Assembly (NCBI RefSeq): GCF_000980815.1
Contig: NZ_CP011311.1
Span: 1,098,571-1,162,570 of the forward strand
Length of the DNA stretch: 64,000 bases
Reading direction: 5' to 3'
DNA from: Corynebacterium camporealensis
GTDB lineage: Bacteria > Actinomycetota > Actinomycetes > Mycobacteriales > Mycobacteriaceae
Below, piece after piece: positions 1-10,800 of the stretch. The position numbers and the translations under genes were made by a program. The notes under the pieces were generated by a model that saw only the letters and a program-made list of their open reading frames with translations, was not told where the DNA came from and searched no databases. How positions within the stretch are numbered: the first letter of the stretch is position 1; each line of letters starts with the position of its first letter.

Positions 1-1439
1 TCCGCGGCGTGACGATGCCGATTACTAAGCACAACTACATCGTCACTGACCCGAATGACATCCCGGGCGCGATTGCTGCGGCATTCCACCTGGCCTCGAC
101 TGGCCGTCCGGGCCCAGTCTTGGTGGATATTCCGAAAGACGTGCAGAACTCCACGCTGGAGTATCACTTCCCGCCAAAGCTGAACCTGCCAGGTTACAAG
201 CCGACGACCACCCCGCATCGTCGTCAGATCAACCAGGCAGTCAAGCTGATTGCTAAATCCAAGAAGCCAGTTCTCTACGTGGGCGGCGGCGTTATCAAGG
301 CCAACGCACACCGCGAGTTGCTGGAATTTGCTGAGTACACCGGCATCCCAGTGGTCACCACCCTCATGGCCCTGGGCGCTTTCCCAGAATCTCACCCACA
401 GTTCATGGGTATGCCAGGTATGCACGGCACCGTCCCGGCAGTGGCTGCACTGCAGCGCGCGGACCTCATTATTGCTGTGGGCGCGCGTTTCGATGACCGC
501 GTCACCGGTGACACCGAGACCTTCGCGCCGAAGGCTAAGGTCATCCACGCCGATGTCGACCCGGCAGAAATCGGCAAGATTCGCGAAGTCAATGTCCCTA
601 TCGTCGGCGATGCACGCGAGGTGCTGCTGCAGCTGACCAAGAACTACGAGCGCAACTCCGATCTCAACCCGCCGCGTCTCGATGACTGGATGCACTACCT
701 GGGCGACCTGCAGGATCGTTTCCCGCGGGGCTACACGCCTACCGATGACGGCCTGCTCAACCCGCAGTTCGTGCTGGAAAAGCTCAGCGAAACCGTCGGC
801 CCGGATGCCATCTACTGTGCAGGCGTGGGCCAGCACCAGATGTGGTCTGCACAGTTCATTGACTTTGAAAAGCCACGTTCCTGGATCAACTCCGGCGGTG
901 CCGGCACCATGGGCTATGCCGTTCCGGCAGCACTCGGTGCCAAGGCTGCGATGCCGGACAAGGAAGTCTGGGCCATCGACGGCGATGGTTGCTTCCAGAT
1001 GACCAACCAGGAGCTGACTACTGCTGCACTCGAAGGCTTCCCGTTCAAGGTTGCTGTCATTAACAACGGCAACCTGGGCATGGTTCGCCAGTGGCAGACC
1101 CTGTTCTTCGACAAGCACTACTCGAATACCAAGCTGCGCGAGAAGGACGTCTTCGTTCCGGACTTCGTTGGCCTGGCAGAAGCACTCGGCTGTGAAGCCA
1201 TCCGCGTGCGCACCGAGGAAGAAGTCGTACCGGCTATTGAGCGTGCCCGCGAAATCAACGACCGCCCAGTTGTCATCGACTTCATCGTCGATGAGGACGC
1301 ACAGGTGTGGCCGATGATTGGCGGCGGCGCCTCCAATGAGGAAATCCAGTACGCACTGGGTCTGCGCCCGCTTTTCGACGAATCCGAGTCCGCAGCCGAA
1401 GAACCGGCTGAAATCCACGATGCCATCGAGGAGGCCTAA
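1..1439 (+). CDS. ilvB: Acetolactate synthase large subunit (5' truncated by window)
   Basis: Catalytic subunit of acetolactate (acetohydroxyacid) synthase, the thiamine-diphosphate enzyme that condenses two pyruvates, or pyruvate with 2-oxobutyrate, in valine, leucine and isoleucine synthesis. The frame is open from the first base (codons [11 protein letters not shown]), so the N-terminal part, roughly 150 residues by comparison with a family length near 620, lies upstream. The GTG at 9 is an internal codon, not the start. The central domain ([10 protein letters not shown]) and the C-terminal ThDP-binding domain with [12 protein letters not shown] are clear. It is followed after 4 nt by ilvN, whose ribosome site GAGGAGG lies inside the end of this gene, so the two subunits are probably translationally coupled. 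Confidence 0.97.
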   Translation, partial: RGVTMPITKHNYIVTDPNDIPGAIAAAFHLASTGRPGPVLVDIPKDVQNSTLEYHFPPKLNLPGYKPTTTPHRRQINQAVKLIAKSKKPVLYVGGGVIKANAHRELLEFAEYTGIPVVTTLMALGAFPESHPQFMGMPGMHGTVPAVAALQRADLIIAVGARFDDRVTGDTETFAPKAKVIHADVDPAEIGKIREVNVPIVGDAREVLLQLTKNYERNSDLNPPRLDDWMHYLGDLQDRFPRGYTPTDDGLLNPQFVLEKLSETVGPDAIYCAGVGQHQMWSAQFIDFEKPRSWINSGGAGTMGYAVPAALGAKAAMPDKEVWAIDGDGCFQMTNQELTTAALEGFPFKVAVINNGNLGMVRQWQTLFFDKHYSNTKLREKDVFVPDFVGLAEALGCEAIRVRTEEEVVPAIERAREINDRPVVIDFIVDEDAQVWPMIGGGASNEEIQYALGLRPLFDESESAAEEPAEIHDAIEEA

Positions 1440-1443
1440 AACA

Positions 1444-1959
1444 ATGGCTGAGCAAGAAATCACCCGCCACACGCTTTCTGTACTCGTCGAGGACATCGAG
1501 GGCATCATCTCCCGCGTGGCCGGTATGTTTACCCGCCGCGGCTACAACCTTATTTCTCTGGTGTCCGCACGCACTGAGGTCAAAGGTATTAACCGCCTGA
1601 CCATCGTCATCGACGCTTCTGACGTCATCATCGAGCAGGTCACCAAGCAGCTCAACAAGATCATCCCGGTCATCAAGGTCGTCGAGCTGGATGAAAGCAC
1701 CACTGTCGCCCGCGCGATTATGTTGGTGAAGGTGGCAGCTGACAACAGCAACCGCCCGCAGGTTGTCGATGCCGTCAACATCTTCCGTGCCCGCATCGTC
1801 GATGTGGCACAAGAATCCGTGGTGGTGGAGGCCACCGGTACGCCGGGCAAGCTCAAGGCTTTGCTAGCAGTGCTGGAACCCTTCGGCATCAAGGAACTGG
1901 TCCAGTCTGGCCACGTCGCGTTGGCGCGCGGTCCGAAGTCCATGGCACCGACCAAATAA
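1444..1959 (+). CDS. ilvN: Acetolactate synthase small regulatory subunit
   Basis: Regulatory subunit of acetolactate synthase, which stimulates IlvB and carries the valine-feedback site. The 171-residue product begins MAEQEITRHTLSVLVEDIEG, followed by an N-terminal ACT domain with the segment GIISRVAGMFTRRGYNL and a C-terminal ALS small-subunit domain ending with GIKELVQSGHVAL. Length is normal for actinobacterial IlvN. The start at 1444 fits the homologous N-terminus; the longer open frame upstream (from 1318) only overlaps ilvB. Gene order ilvB-ilvN-ilvC is the standard operon. Confidence 0.97.
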   Translation: MAEQEITRHTLSVLVEDIEGIISRVAGMFTRRGYNLISLVSARTEVKGINRLTIVIDASDVIIEQVTKQLNKIIPVIKVVELDESTTVARAIMLVKVAADNSNRPQVVDAVNIFRARIVDVAQESVVVEATGTPGKLKALLAVLEPFGIKELVQSGHVALARGPKSMAPTK

Positions 1960-3077
<1,118 letters not shown>

Positions 3078-3120
3078 TAAATAGCGGCGTAGGAGCGCCC
3101 AGCACCCCTACATCTCCTCA

Positions 3121-3153
3121 AGGTGGGCTCCCAACCGGGAGCCCACCTTTTTG
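3121..3153 (+). terminator. Rho-independent terminator of ilvBNC
   Basis: Perfect 12-bp stem (3121-3132 with 3137-3148), tetraloop AACC and a T5 tail. It separates the ilv operon from the glycan cluster that follows. Confidence 0.93.
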
Positions 3154-3316
3154 CATGCCTAGACCTGCTTTCGTGAGAGAACTTTCATTTTCCCTGGGCC
3201 CAAGATGAAGAAGCTTTCATAGCGGAAAATTCCTGCAATTTGGCGTTTAACCTGCGAATTAGGAACAGAAAAACACGTCCACCACCAACGGTGACCATCT
3301 GGCAGGAGCAGGGAAC

Positions 3317-4540
3317 ATGAACTTTAGCGCCGACGCACACGACACCATCCGCGTGGTGTTGTATAGCCACGACTCCCAAGGCATGGGGCATGTCCGCCGC
3401 AACTTAGCCATCGCCCATGAACTAGCACGCACGTTGCCGGAGCTTAGCGGCAAGAAAGTCTCCGGACTTCTAATTTCCGGTGCGGTCAACGCCCAAGTCT
3501 TTGGGCTGCCGGAAGGCTTTGACTGGTTCTTTATCCCCAGCATCGCCAAAAGCCCGAAAGGCTATATTCCTCGCAATCTGGATGCCGACTGGAATACCCT
3601 CCGGGCAGTGCGCTCGCGTGCAATATCGGGTGCGTTGCGTGGCTTTAACCCAGACCTGGTCATCGTGGACCGCCACATCTACGGCGTCGACCACGAGCTG
3701 CGCATCCCGCTGCAGAAACTGCGCCAGCACAATCCAGAGACCAAGATCGTCCTGGGCATGCGCGAGGTTCTCGACTCACCACTTATCGCGCAACAAGAGT
3801 GGGACCAGCTGGGCGCACCGTGCGAAGTCGATGCGCTTATCGATGAAGTCTGGATCTACGGCGATAGCCGCATCCATGATCCAGTTCGCACCGGCGAGCT
3901 TCCCAGCTACTTAGCCGAAAAGGCGCGCTATACCGGTTACCTGTCTTTAGGCCGTGCCGAATCCGAAGCACCCACCGAACAGCCCTGGGACAAACCCTTC
4001 ATACTGACTACTGCCGGTGGTGGCGCCGATGGCCACCAACTACTCAGTGCCGCAGTAGCCATGGAGGTCCCTGCCGGACACCGCCACATCGTGGTCACCG
4101 GCCCGCACCTAAGCCAAGCAGAGTTTGATGAACTCAACGACGCTGCAAGTCCACACACGACCGTCTACCGCATGTGGCCTGGTTTAGCCGCTGTCATGGG
4201 GGAGGCCGCCGCGGTGATTTCCATGGGCGGCTACAACACCGTCGCAGAAATCCTTGCCACTGAAACCCCAGCGCTCATCGTCCCGCGGGAGTACCCACGC
4301 TTAGAACAACTCATCCGCGCATTAGCTCTGCAAAAGCACGCCGCACTCGATGTCTTACGGCCTTACTCGTTGACCCCAGAAGCACTCGCTGACTGGGCAC
4401 AGGCCAACGCCGGCAAGAAGGTGAACCGCACCCGCATTGAACGCGCTGGTCTTCAGCACGTAGGACAACTCGCTGCTGAGCTGCTGCGCGGGGAAGAACT
4501 CACCGCCGAATTAGCGCAACTCGTAGGAGCACAATCATGA
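3317..4540 (+). CDS. GT28/MurG-like glycosyltransferase, first gene of the glycan cluster
   Basis: Putative nucleotide-sugar glycosyltransferase of GT-B fold, 407 residues. The N-terminus has the motif SHDSQGMGHVRRNLAIA (about residues 17-33), like the glycine-rich acceptor loop of MurG/UGT-type enzymes. The C-terminal half has TTAGGGADG and the donor-site-like MGGYNTVAEILA, followed by TPALIVPREYPRLEQ. A ribosome site AGGAG lies 8 nt before the ATG. The stop overlaps the next gene in an ATGA. At least eight leucines use TTA, which is absent from ilvC, so codon use differs from the flanking operon. Donor and acceptor are unknown. No signal peptide or membrane segment is seen, so it is cytoplasmic or peripheral. 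Confidence 0.75.
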   Translation: MNFSADAHDTIRVVLYSHDSQGMGHVRRNLAIAHELARTLPELSGKKVSGLLISGAVNAQVFGLPEGFDWFFIPSIAKSPKGYIPRNLDADWNTLRAVRSRAISGALRGFNPDLVIVDRHIYGVDHELRIPLQKLRQHNPETKIVLGMREVLDSPLIAQQEWDQLGAPCEVDALIDEVWIYGDSRIHDPVRTGELPSYLAEKARYTGYLSLGRAESEAPTEQPWDKPFILTTAGGGADGHQLLSAAVAMEVPAGHRHIVVTGPHLSQAEFDELNDAASPHTTVYRMWPGLAAVMGEAAAVISMGGYNTVAEILATETPALIVPREYPRLEQLIRALALQKHAALDVLRPYSLTPEALADWAQANAGKKVNRTRIERAGLQHVGQLAAELLRGEELTAELAQLVGAQS

Positions 4541-5775
4541 ACAAGATCGCTTATATCGTGAAGGTTTACCCACGCTTTTCAGAAACCTTCATCGTCACCG
4601 AAATTCTTGGCCGCGAAGCACAAGGCGAAGACATCAGTATTTACGCCATGCGTCCGACCACGGATACCCGATTCCATCCGGAACTATCCCGAGTCAAAGC
4701 CCCGGTGTCCTGGATTCCACGGCCGCACAATGCACGGCGCTTTTGGAGCCAAGTCTCTGAAAGTCTCACTGACCCTGACATGGCAGCCCGTTTCGCCCAG
4801 ATTCTCCCGGAGCTGTCCCAACTTGCTGCCTCCGATGTCGCTCAAGGCGTGGCTTTAGCCCAGCGCGTGCGTGCCGATGGCATCACCCACCTACACGCTC
4901 ACTTCGCATCGCTATCCGGGCGAATGGCATGGATTGCCTCGCAGCTCACCGGCATTGGATACACCCTGACCACGCATGCCAAGGACATCTTCCACGACGA
5001 CGTCGATAAGACCTGGCTGCGCCGCATCTGCGCAGACGCCGACAACGTCATCGCGATTTCTCGATTCAACGAAAACTACCTGCGTGCTGAACTCGAAGGC
5101 ACCGGCGCCAACATCGTGCAGCGCTACAACGCATTAGAACTCGAACGCTTTCCGTTCACACCGCGTAGCGCATCCAGCTCCGCTCTACGCATTATCGCGG
5201 TGGGACGACTGGTCCCGAAGAAGGGCTTTAGTCACCTGCTGCAGGCCCTACGTCAGCTCACCGATCGTGGGGTAGAAGCACACCTGACCTTGGTAGGCGA
5301 AGGCGAACTGCAGGAGCAACTAGATCAAGAGGTTCACGACTTAGGCCTCGACGAGCACGTCACGATGCCCGGTGCACTTAATCAAGCAGAAGTCATTGAC
5401 TTACTTCAACAATCGGACGTCTTCGCTGCACCGTGTGTGCCAGCTGCCGACGGCAATCTCGATGGCTTGCCCACGGTGGTGCTGGAAGCAATGGCCTTAG
5501 GCACTCCAGTCCTTGCCACCGACGTCACGGGCTTGCCAGAAGTCGTCATCAATAACGACACCGGCGTGCTTATCACGCTTGATGAGGTGGAACCGGACTT
5601 GGCCACAGCGCTTGCCGATGCCCTCGAATCCTTCAGCAACGGCGATCCCGACACCGAAACCTTGACTCGTAATGCGCGCAGGCTTATCGAGGACAACTTC
5701 GACAACCGCCTGCAAGCCCAAGCCCTGTATGAACTGGAGGTGGGAAGCTCATGCGTATCGCTTACATCTGCGTAG
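4537..5775 (+). CDS. GT4-family glycosyltransferase
   Basis: Retaining glycosyltransferase of the GT4 type, 412 residues, GT-B fold. Visible marks are the N-terminal acceptor domain (THLHAHFASLSGRMAWIA), the domain-linker motif IIAVGRLVPKKGFSHLL near residue 225, and the donor site FAAPCVPAADGNLDGLPTVV followed by LEAMALGTPVLATD, which supplies the family's E-x7-E-like element. It starts at the ATGA overlap with the preceding gene and ends 25 nt inside the next, so the three glycosyltransferases are probably translated as a coupled set. The substrate cannot be deduced; transfer from UDP-glucuronate is possible given the dehydrogenase gene at the end of the cluster. Confidence 0.85.
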   Translation: MNKIAYIVKVYPRFSETFIVTEILGREAQGEDISIYAMRPTTDTRFHPELSRVKAPVSWIPRPHNARRFWSQVSESLTDPDMAARFAQILPELSQLAASDVAQGVALAQRVRADGITHLHAHFASLSGRMAWIASQLTGIGYTLTTHAKDIFHDDVDKTWLRRICADADNVIAISRFNENYLRAELEGTGANIVQRYNALELERFPFTPRSASSSALRIIAVGRLVPKKGFSHLLQALRQLTDRGVEAHLTLVGEGELQEQLDQEVHDLGLDEHVTMPGALNQAEVIDLLQQSDVFAAPCVPAADGNLDGLPTVVLEAMALGTPVLATDVTGLPEVVINNDTGVLITLDEVEPDLATALADALESFSNGDPDTETLTRNARRLIEDNFDNRLQAQALYELEVGSSCVSLTSA

Positions 5776-6899
5776 ATCCCGGCATTCCCATTTTCGGGAC
5801 CAAAGGCGCTTCCGTCCACGTTCAAGAAGTTATCCGAGAGTTGCGCAAAGCAGGCCACGACGTACATGTCTATGCCACCCGCGTGGGCACCGATGTCCCG
5901 GCGGACTTGCAGGATATTCCTGTCACCCGCTTCAAGTTGGGTACGAAGGAACCGGAAGCTCGTGAGAACGCCCAAATTCAAGCCAGTGCTGACATCGTTG
6001 CAGCCTTGACCGATGATGGTGCGGAGTTTGTTTACGAGCGCTACTCGTTGTTCTCCACGGCGTTGGCAGATTCTGGTCTGCCCGGAATCCTGGAAGTCAA
6101 TGCACCGCTTATCGATGAACAACGCACCCACCGCGTACTCATCAACGACTTAGCTGCACAGCGCGCACTGCAGGTACAGGTGCGCGCCGCACGCGCGGCC
6201 ATCTGTGTTTCTGAAGCCGTAGCCAATTGGGTGCGTGCTTCTGTCCCGAACACAGACAACGTGCACGCGATTGCCAATGGCGTGAACACCGATCGCATTC
6301 GACCACAGCCAGAAACACCGGGCGTGCCAGTTGTCACCTTCGTTGGAACGCTCAAGCCCTGGCATGGCACTGAATACCTCATCCGCGCGGCGGCACACGC
6401 GCAGCAGCAGTGGCGTTTGCGCATCATTGGTGATGGTCCTGAGCGCGAGCACCTCGAGTTCTTAGCACGCGGCCTCGGCCTCGAAGTCGACTTTTGTGGT
6501 GCCGTTCCACCAGAAGATATGCCGGCACAGCTGGCAGGTTCTGCTGTTGGTGTTGCGCCTTATCCTGCACCGAAAACTAACGATGCACATTACTTTTCAC
6601 CCCTAAAAGTCTACGAATACCTAGCTGCGGGACTGCCAGTTGTGGCTACACGTGTGGGGCAGGTTCCCGGCGCGCTCGGCGGCGTCGTCAAGCAGGAGGA
6701 TTCCGATCACCTAGAGGTCCGCGAAGCCGGGGTCATCGTGGAAGGTTCCTCCCCAGAGGCGTTGGCGCAGGCTATTGACTACCTCGTAACAGATGCGCAT
6801 CTGCGTGCCACAACGGGCGCACGCGCGCGTGAGTTGGCGGTGTCCCAGCACAGTTGGGCAGGAGTTGTATCCCAGATGTGGGAGCTGGCTCATGGCTAA
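5751..6899 (+). CDS. GT4-family glycosyltransferase (third in cluster)
   Basis: GT-B fold glycosyltransferase, 382 residues. The N-terminus MRIAYICVDPGIPIFGTKGA carries the acceptor-side loop, followed by a central AICVSEAVANWV segment and a donor domain with VTFVGTLKPWHGTEYLI, KTNDAHYFSPLKVYEYLAAG and LPVVATRVGQ. It overlaps the previous gene by 25 nt and the ABC gene by 8 nt. It is probably in the same pathway as its two neighbours, building an oligosaccharide or glycolipid on the inner leaflet before export. It could alternatively be a capsule or teichuronic-acid type enzyme. Confidence 0.85.
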   Translation: MRIAYICVDPGIPIFGTKGASVHVQEVIRELRKAGHDVHVYATRVGTDVPADLQDIPVTRFKLGTKEPEARENAQIQASADIVAALTDDGAEFVYERYSLFSTALADSGLPGILEVNAPLIDEQRTHRVLINDLAAQRALQVQVRAARAAICVSEAVANWVRASVPNTDNVHAIANGVNTDRIRPQPETPGVPVVTFVGTLKPWHGTEYLIRAAAHAQQQWRLRIIGDGPEREHLEFLARGLGLEVDFCGAVPPEDMPAQLAGSAVGVAPYPAPKTNDAHYFSPLKVYEYLAAGLPVVATRVGQVPGALGGVVKQEDSDHLEVREAGVIVEGSSPEALAQAIDYLVTDAHLRATTGARARELAVSQHSWAGVVSQMWELAHG

Positions 6900-8694
6900 G
6901 AAGTTGGAAAAGCGTGCGGTGCAACGCACGGTGTCGTTGGTGTGGCCGGATGTGAAACCCCATCGCACCTTGGCAATGGGTGGTGTGGTGGCACTGCTGT
7001 TTGAGGTTGCCTTCCGCGTGTTAGAGCCCTGGCCGTTGAAGTTCGTCGTGGACGCGGTGTCTGTCTCAATGGGCGTGGATCAGGAGGGCCGTCCGGCGAC
7101 GACCGGTTTGCTACTGGCTTGTGGCGTTGCAGTGATCCTCTTTGTTGGACTGCGCGCACTGTCGAATTACCTGGCCACGGTGGCTTTTGCCCTCGTGGGC
7201 TCAAGGGCATCCACGCGTTTGCGTGCGCGGGTCTTCCAGCATGTTCAGGGCCTGAGCATGCAGTATCACGCGAAGAATCGCTCGGCGGATACGGTCCAAC
7301 GCATTGTGGGCGATGTGGGCAAGCTGCAAGAAGTTGCTGTCACCGCGGGTCTGCCGTTGTTGGCGAACGTGGTCACCTTGGTGGTCATGCTGATTGTGAT
7401 GCTGGTGATGGACGCGTGGCTAGCGATGATCGTCGTTGCTGCCCTGTGCATCTTTCCGCTGTTATCGCTGACGACGACGAAGCGGATCACGAAGGCCTCA
7501 CGTAAGACTCGCAAAGCCGAAGGACAGCTGGCCAACACCGCCCAAGAAGCACTCAGTTCGATTACCGTCGTGCAGGCTTATGGCCTGGAAGAGCACTTGG
7601 GTGAGCGCTTTACCTTCGCAAACAAGAAATCGCTGAAAGATGGAGTGAAGGCACGTCGCCTGGCAGCGCGTTTGGAGCGCGGCACCGATGTCATTGTCGG
7701 TCTGGCAACCGCTGCCATCCTAATTGGCGGTGCCTACCGGGTTCTCGACGGCGTGATGACCATTGGTGACTTGGTGCTGTTTACGACCTACCTCAAGACC
7801 ACCATGAAGCCCCTGCGCGACTTAGCGAAGTACACCGGACGCATCGCGCGCGCTGCAGCCTCGGGTGAACGCGTTGCCGATTTGATGGACAAAGTCTCCG
7901 ACGTGCGCAGCCCTGCCGACCCGCATATCCACGACCGCTACTTAGGCTATGTGGAGTTCAACAACGTCAGCACCATGTATGGACGCCAGAAGGTCCTTCA
8001 CGGCGTGGACCTATTTATCCGCCCCGGTGAACACGTCGCCGTCATCGGCCCTTCGGGTGCGGGCAAGTCCACGCTGGTGTCCCTACTCGTGCGTGCCCAG
8101 GACCCCGCCTGGGGTGAAGTCACCATCGACGGCCACCCGTTAGAGGACCTGGAGTTAAGCCAACTGCGCCACAACATCTCTTTGTTGCATCAGGAAGCAG
8201 TGCTGTTTACCGGAACCGTGGCCGACAACATCCGCTTAGGGCGCTTCGATGCCACGGATTTCGAGATTGAAGAAGCTGCTGCAGCCGCCGGGGCGCATGC
8301 CTTCATCCAGGATCTGCCCGACGGCTATGACACCGTCGTCGGCGAACGCGGCGGCACGCTTTCTGGTGGCCAGCGCCAACGCATCGCGATTGCTCGAGCC
8401 CTGCTGCGCAATAGCCCTATCGTCATCCTCGACGAACCGACCACCGGACTGGATCCGGCATCGGCGCGTGGGGTGCTCAAGGGCATCGACAAGCTGGTCA
8501 ACGGTCGCACCACGCTTTCGGTCACCCATGACGCCGAGGTCGCCCTGCGTGCAAGCCGCGTGGTGTGGCTGGAAGCAGGCCAAGTGCTTTTCGATGCCCC
8601 ACCCAACGACCTACTCGAGAACAACGACACCTTCCAGCGCTGGGTCGCACAATCCACTACTGCCGAAGAGGTGAGACTCCTTGATGACGCTTAA
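6892..8694 (+). CDS. ABC exporter half-transporter (membrane domain fused to ATPase)
   Basis: Type IV ABC exporter of 600 residues, probably working as a homodimer. The N-terminal transmembrane domain (about residues 20-330) has around six hydrophobic segments, including two close together at VVTLVVMLIVMLVMDAWLAM. The ATPase has Walker A GPSGAGKST, Q-loop LLHQEAVLFTGT, signature LSGGQRQR, Walker B IVILDEPTTGLD and the H-loop SVTHD. I chose ATG 6892 (MAKKLEKRAV) over the longer frame from 6793 because the latter lies inside the preceding glycosyltransferase. It overlaps both neighbours (8 and 11 nt). Context suggests it flips or exports the product of the glycosyltransferases; a drug or peptide exporter cannot be excluded from sequence alone. 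Confidence 0.88.
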   Translation: MAKKLEKRAVQRTVSLVWPDVKPHRTLAMGGVVALLFEVAFRVLEPWPLKFVVDAVSVSMGVDQEGRPATTGLLLACGVAVILFVGLRALSNYLATVAFALVGSRASTRLRARVFQHVQGLSMQYHAKNRSADTVQRIVGDVGKLQEVAVTAGLPLLANVVTLVVMLIVMLVMDAWLAMIVVAALCIFPLLSLTTTKRITKASRKTRKAEGQLANTAQEALSSITVVQAYGLEEHLGERFTFANKKSLKDGVKARRLAARLERGTDVIVGLATAAILIGGAYRVLDGVMTIGDLVLFTTYLKTTMKPLRDLAKYTGRIARAAASGERVADLMDKVSDVRSPADPHIHDRYLGYVEFNNVSTMYGRQKVLHGVDLFIRPGEHVAVIGPSGAGKSTLVSLLVRAQDPAWGEVTIDGHPLEDLELSQLRHNISLLHQEAVLFTGTVADNIRLGRFDATDFEIEEAAAAAGAHAFIQDLPDGYDTVVGERGGTLSGGQRQRIAIARALLRNSPIVILDEPTTGLDPASARGVLKGIDKLVNGRTTLSVTHDAEVALRASRVVWLEAGQVLFDAPPNDLLENNDTFQRWVAQSTTAEEVRLLDDA

Positions 8695-9799
8695 CCCCAC
8701 ATCCCTGCACAAGCACCTGAACAACGCACTCGATAGCGAGTGGCTTAGCGAGCACGTCGGCTCCGAAGTCGCCCCGACATATCTGCGTATCAAACCACAC
8801 ACCAGCCTGGTTGTTGCCTGGGCAGCCAATCCAGGCAGCCCGGGCAGCGAAAGGTATGGGTGGGCGCGGATGCTGTGGCCCGGCGCGCAAGCCAAAGCCG
8901 CTAAGGCCGTGGACCATGCCCGCAAGGCAGGGCAGCGACTCACCGGTTGCTGGCTTGATGATGACATCTTGTTCCAAGCCGGCGACCTGTGTGCCGATCC
9001 GAAACTGAGCAAGCACATCCGCCATGCGCACTTGCTGGATGACGTGGAGGTCCTACGCTATAACCCGCTGCGCCGCGTTGTACTGGCCACCGCGGATACG
9101 GTCTACCGGATTAGTACCCACTTGCAGCTACCGGCAGAGACCTACCGGCTTATTAGCCAGGCAGTCAACGTGCCGGAAATGCTGAGCAATTCCCGCGATG
9201 GGCTGAAAAGCCGTGCGAAGCGTGTCGGCTGTGGCGACCTCAGTAATTATGCAGGCACTGCTGGTACCAGCAGGGAGCATCAGCTGCATGCCGAGGCCGG
9301 TCGCCAACTCGCACAGCTTCATAACGTGTGCTTGCCAGCACACGGGCACAGGCAGGCATGCTCCGGGCTTAAACAGCTCTACGCTCATGCAACTGTTCTC
9401 GACCACCTAGATAGTGAGCTTGCCCAGCGCGTTCGCACGGTCGCCGCACACCTGCCGTTGGTGGTGGGCGAGCCGGTTACCGTGCATGGCGATGCCTCAC
9501 CCGATCAGTTCCTTTACTCAGCAACCGGCGAGGTCTGGATGACTGACTTCGACCGCCTCGCTCTAGGACCAGCTGCACTCGACTTAGGTTCCTATCTTTC
9601 TGAGTGCTCCGATGCAGCTGGCGATTCCTTCTTGCAAGGCTACGAGGAACAGCGCCCGCTGCCGACTGAGTCTGAACTTCGCATCGCCCGTGCGCATTCC
9701 CTGGCAGCACGCCTGCTGACCCCGCTGCGGCAAGCACACTCCACCTGGCGCAGCGACATCACAACGCGCCTGGATGAAATGGAAGAGGTGCTGTCATGA
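8684..9799 (+). CDS. APH-fold phosphotransferase (putative sugar kinase) 1
   Basis: Protein of the aminoglycoside-phosphotransferase/choline-kinase fold, 371 residues. The C-terminal lobe has the catalytic loop VHGDASPDQFLY followed by the metal-binding WMTDFDRLALGP, and then ALDLGSYLSE. The usual Asn of the HGDxxxxN loop is Gln here, a change I remember from maltokinase-type sugar kinases. The N-terminal lobe is divergent. ATG 8684 is preferred to the adjoining TTG 8681; the gene overlaps the ABC gene by 11 nt and the next kinase gene by 4 nt. The context favours phosphorylation of a sugar or glycolipid over antibiotic resistance. Confidence 0.72.
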   Translation: MTLNPTSLHKHLNNALDSEWLSEHVGSEVAPTYLRIKPHTSLVVAWAANPGSPGSERYGWARMLWPGAQAKAAKAVDHARKAGQRLTGCWLDDDILFQAGDLCADPKLSKHIRHAHLLDDVEVLRYNPLRRVVLATADTVYRISTHLQLPAETYRLISQAVNVPEMLSNSRDGLKSRAKRVGCGDLSNYAGTAGTSREHQLHAEAGRQLAQLHNVCLPAHGHRQACSGLKQLYAHATVLDHLDSELAQRVRTVAAHLPLVVGEPVTVHGDASPDQFLYSATGEVWMTDFDRLALGPAALDLGSYLSECSDAAGDSFLQGYEEQRPLPTESELRIARAHSLAARLLTPLRQAHSTWRSDITTRLDEMEEVLS

Positions 9800-10800
9800 G
9801 TAAGGCACTCGAGGTACTCAACCAACTGCCACTGGTGCGACGGGGATGGCCGGGCAAGGCTGGCTCCATCCTGGTCGAGGCATTCGATAACCAACACCGC
9901 CTGCGCGCCGGGAAGATAGGCGCTGATGGCGATATCACTTGGGCGCAGTTCGGTGAAGACAGAAAGCTCCCGTCGTTCCAGGTAGATACTGGTGAGCTAC
10001 TCGTACACCGTTATGGCAAGCGCGCGGTAGTTCGTAGCGGCGACGTGATCACTAAGCACCTGCGTCCGGGCAAGGCACACGCAGTAGCGGAGAAGTCCAT
10101 TCAAATCCGCAGTGCCTGCCGTCGCATCGGTCTCGGTGCGGCACAAGTCGTCGACCACGATGATTCCTCGGTGACCTTTGCGCTGTTGCCAGGACGCAGC
10201 GTGCACACTCTAGGCGATGATGCGCTTCCTGCCTGGCAGCAGTTTCTGGAGCTGTGGCCAAAGTGGCAGGAGCTCAACGTGGCAGACTTGCCGATGTTTA
10301 GCGCCTTGGATGAAGCCGAGACTCTACGGACCTGGGTAGGACATGCCGTGCAGCACGAGGTCACCTATAGCGACGAGATTGAAGAAGCTGCCGAGATTGT
10401 CTGCGATCGCCTCATCCGTGACATGCCCGAACCCGGCGCGCCGGGGCATGGTTTGTTGCACCGGGACCTGCACGACAAGCAACTGCTGTGGGATGGCGAG
10501 GCTTTGAGTGTTCTCGATGTCGATACGGCAGCCTATGGCGAGGTGGCACTGGATATTGGGAACCTCACGACGCATGTGCGCTTGCGAGCGCTCCAAGGAG
10601 TGCTGAGTCCCGACTGCGCGAAGCAGGTGCTAGATGGCTTAGAGGCCTTAGCGCCACAGGAGCGAACGAAGGTCTATGCCGACTCGGCGGCACTGCGACT
10701 TGCGTGTGTGTATGCCTTCCGGCCCACTGCGGCGAGCTGGTGGAAGCAATGGACACTGCGCGTATTGGATGAACTACTCGATGAAGGACAAGCACAATGA
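9796..10800 (+). CDS. APH-fold phosphotransferase (putative sugar kinase) 2
   Basis: Second kinase-like protein, 334 residues. The catalytic loop is HRDLHDKQLLW, with Gln again in place of the usual Asn, and the DFG-equivalent is VLDVDTAAYGEVALDIGNL. A helical C-terminus follows. It overlaps both neighbours by 4 nt (ATGA at each end). It is only distantly similar to the preceding kinase, so the pair may have different substrates or form a heterodimer. No signal peptide or membrane segment is present. Functional assignment rests on fold motifs and neighbourhood only. Confidence 0.7.
   Translation: MSKALEVLNQLPLVRRGWPGKAGSILVEAFDNQHRLRAGKIGADGDITWAQFGEDRKLPSFQVDTGELLVHRYGKRAVVRSGDVITKHLRPGKAHAVAEKSIQIRSACRRIGLGAAQVVDHDDSSVTFALLPGRSVHTLGDDALPAWQQFLELWPKWQELNVADLPMFSALDEAETLRTWVGHAVQHEVTYSDEIEEAAEIVCDRLIRDMPEPGAPGHGLLHRDLHDKQLLWDGEALSVLDVDTAAYGEVALDIGNLTTHVRLRALQGVLSPDCAKQVLDGLEALAPQERTKVYADSAALRLACVYAFRPTAASWWKQWTLRVLDELLDEGQAQ

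Noticed and set aside
3185..3549. Minus-strand frames upstream of and within the first glycosyltransferase gene
   Set aside because: No start signals or similarity; the + strand gene is well supported.
8684..10800. Aminoglycoside resistance genes
   Set aside because: The APH fold alone is not evidence of resistance; the catalytic-loop Gln and the glycan-cluster context point to sugar or lipid kinases.
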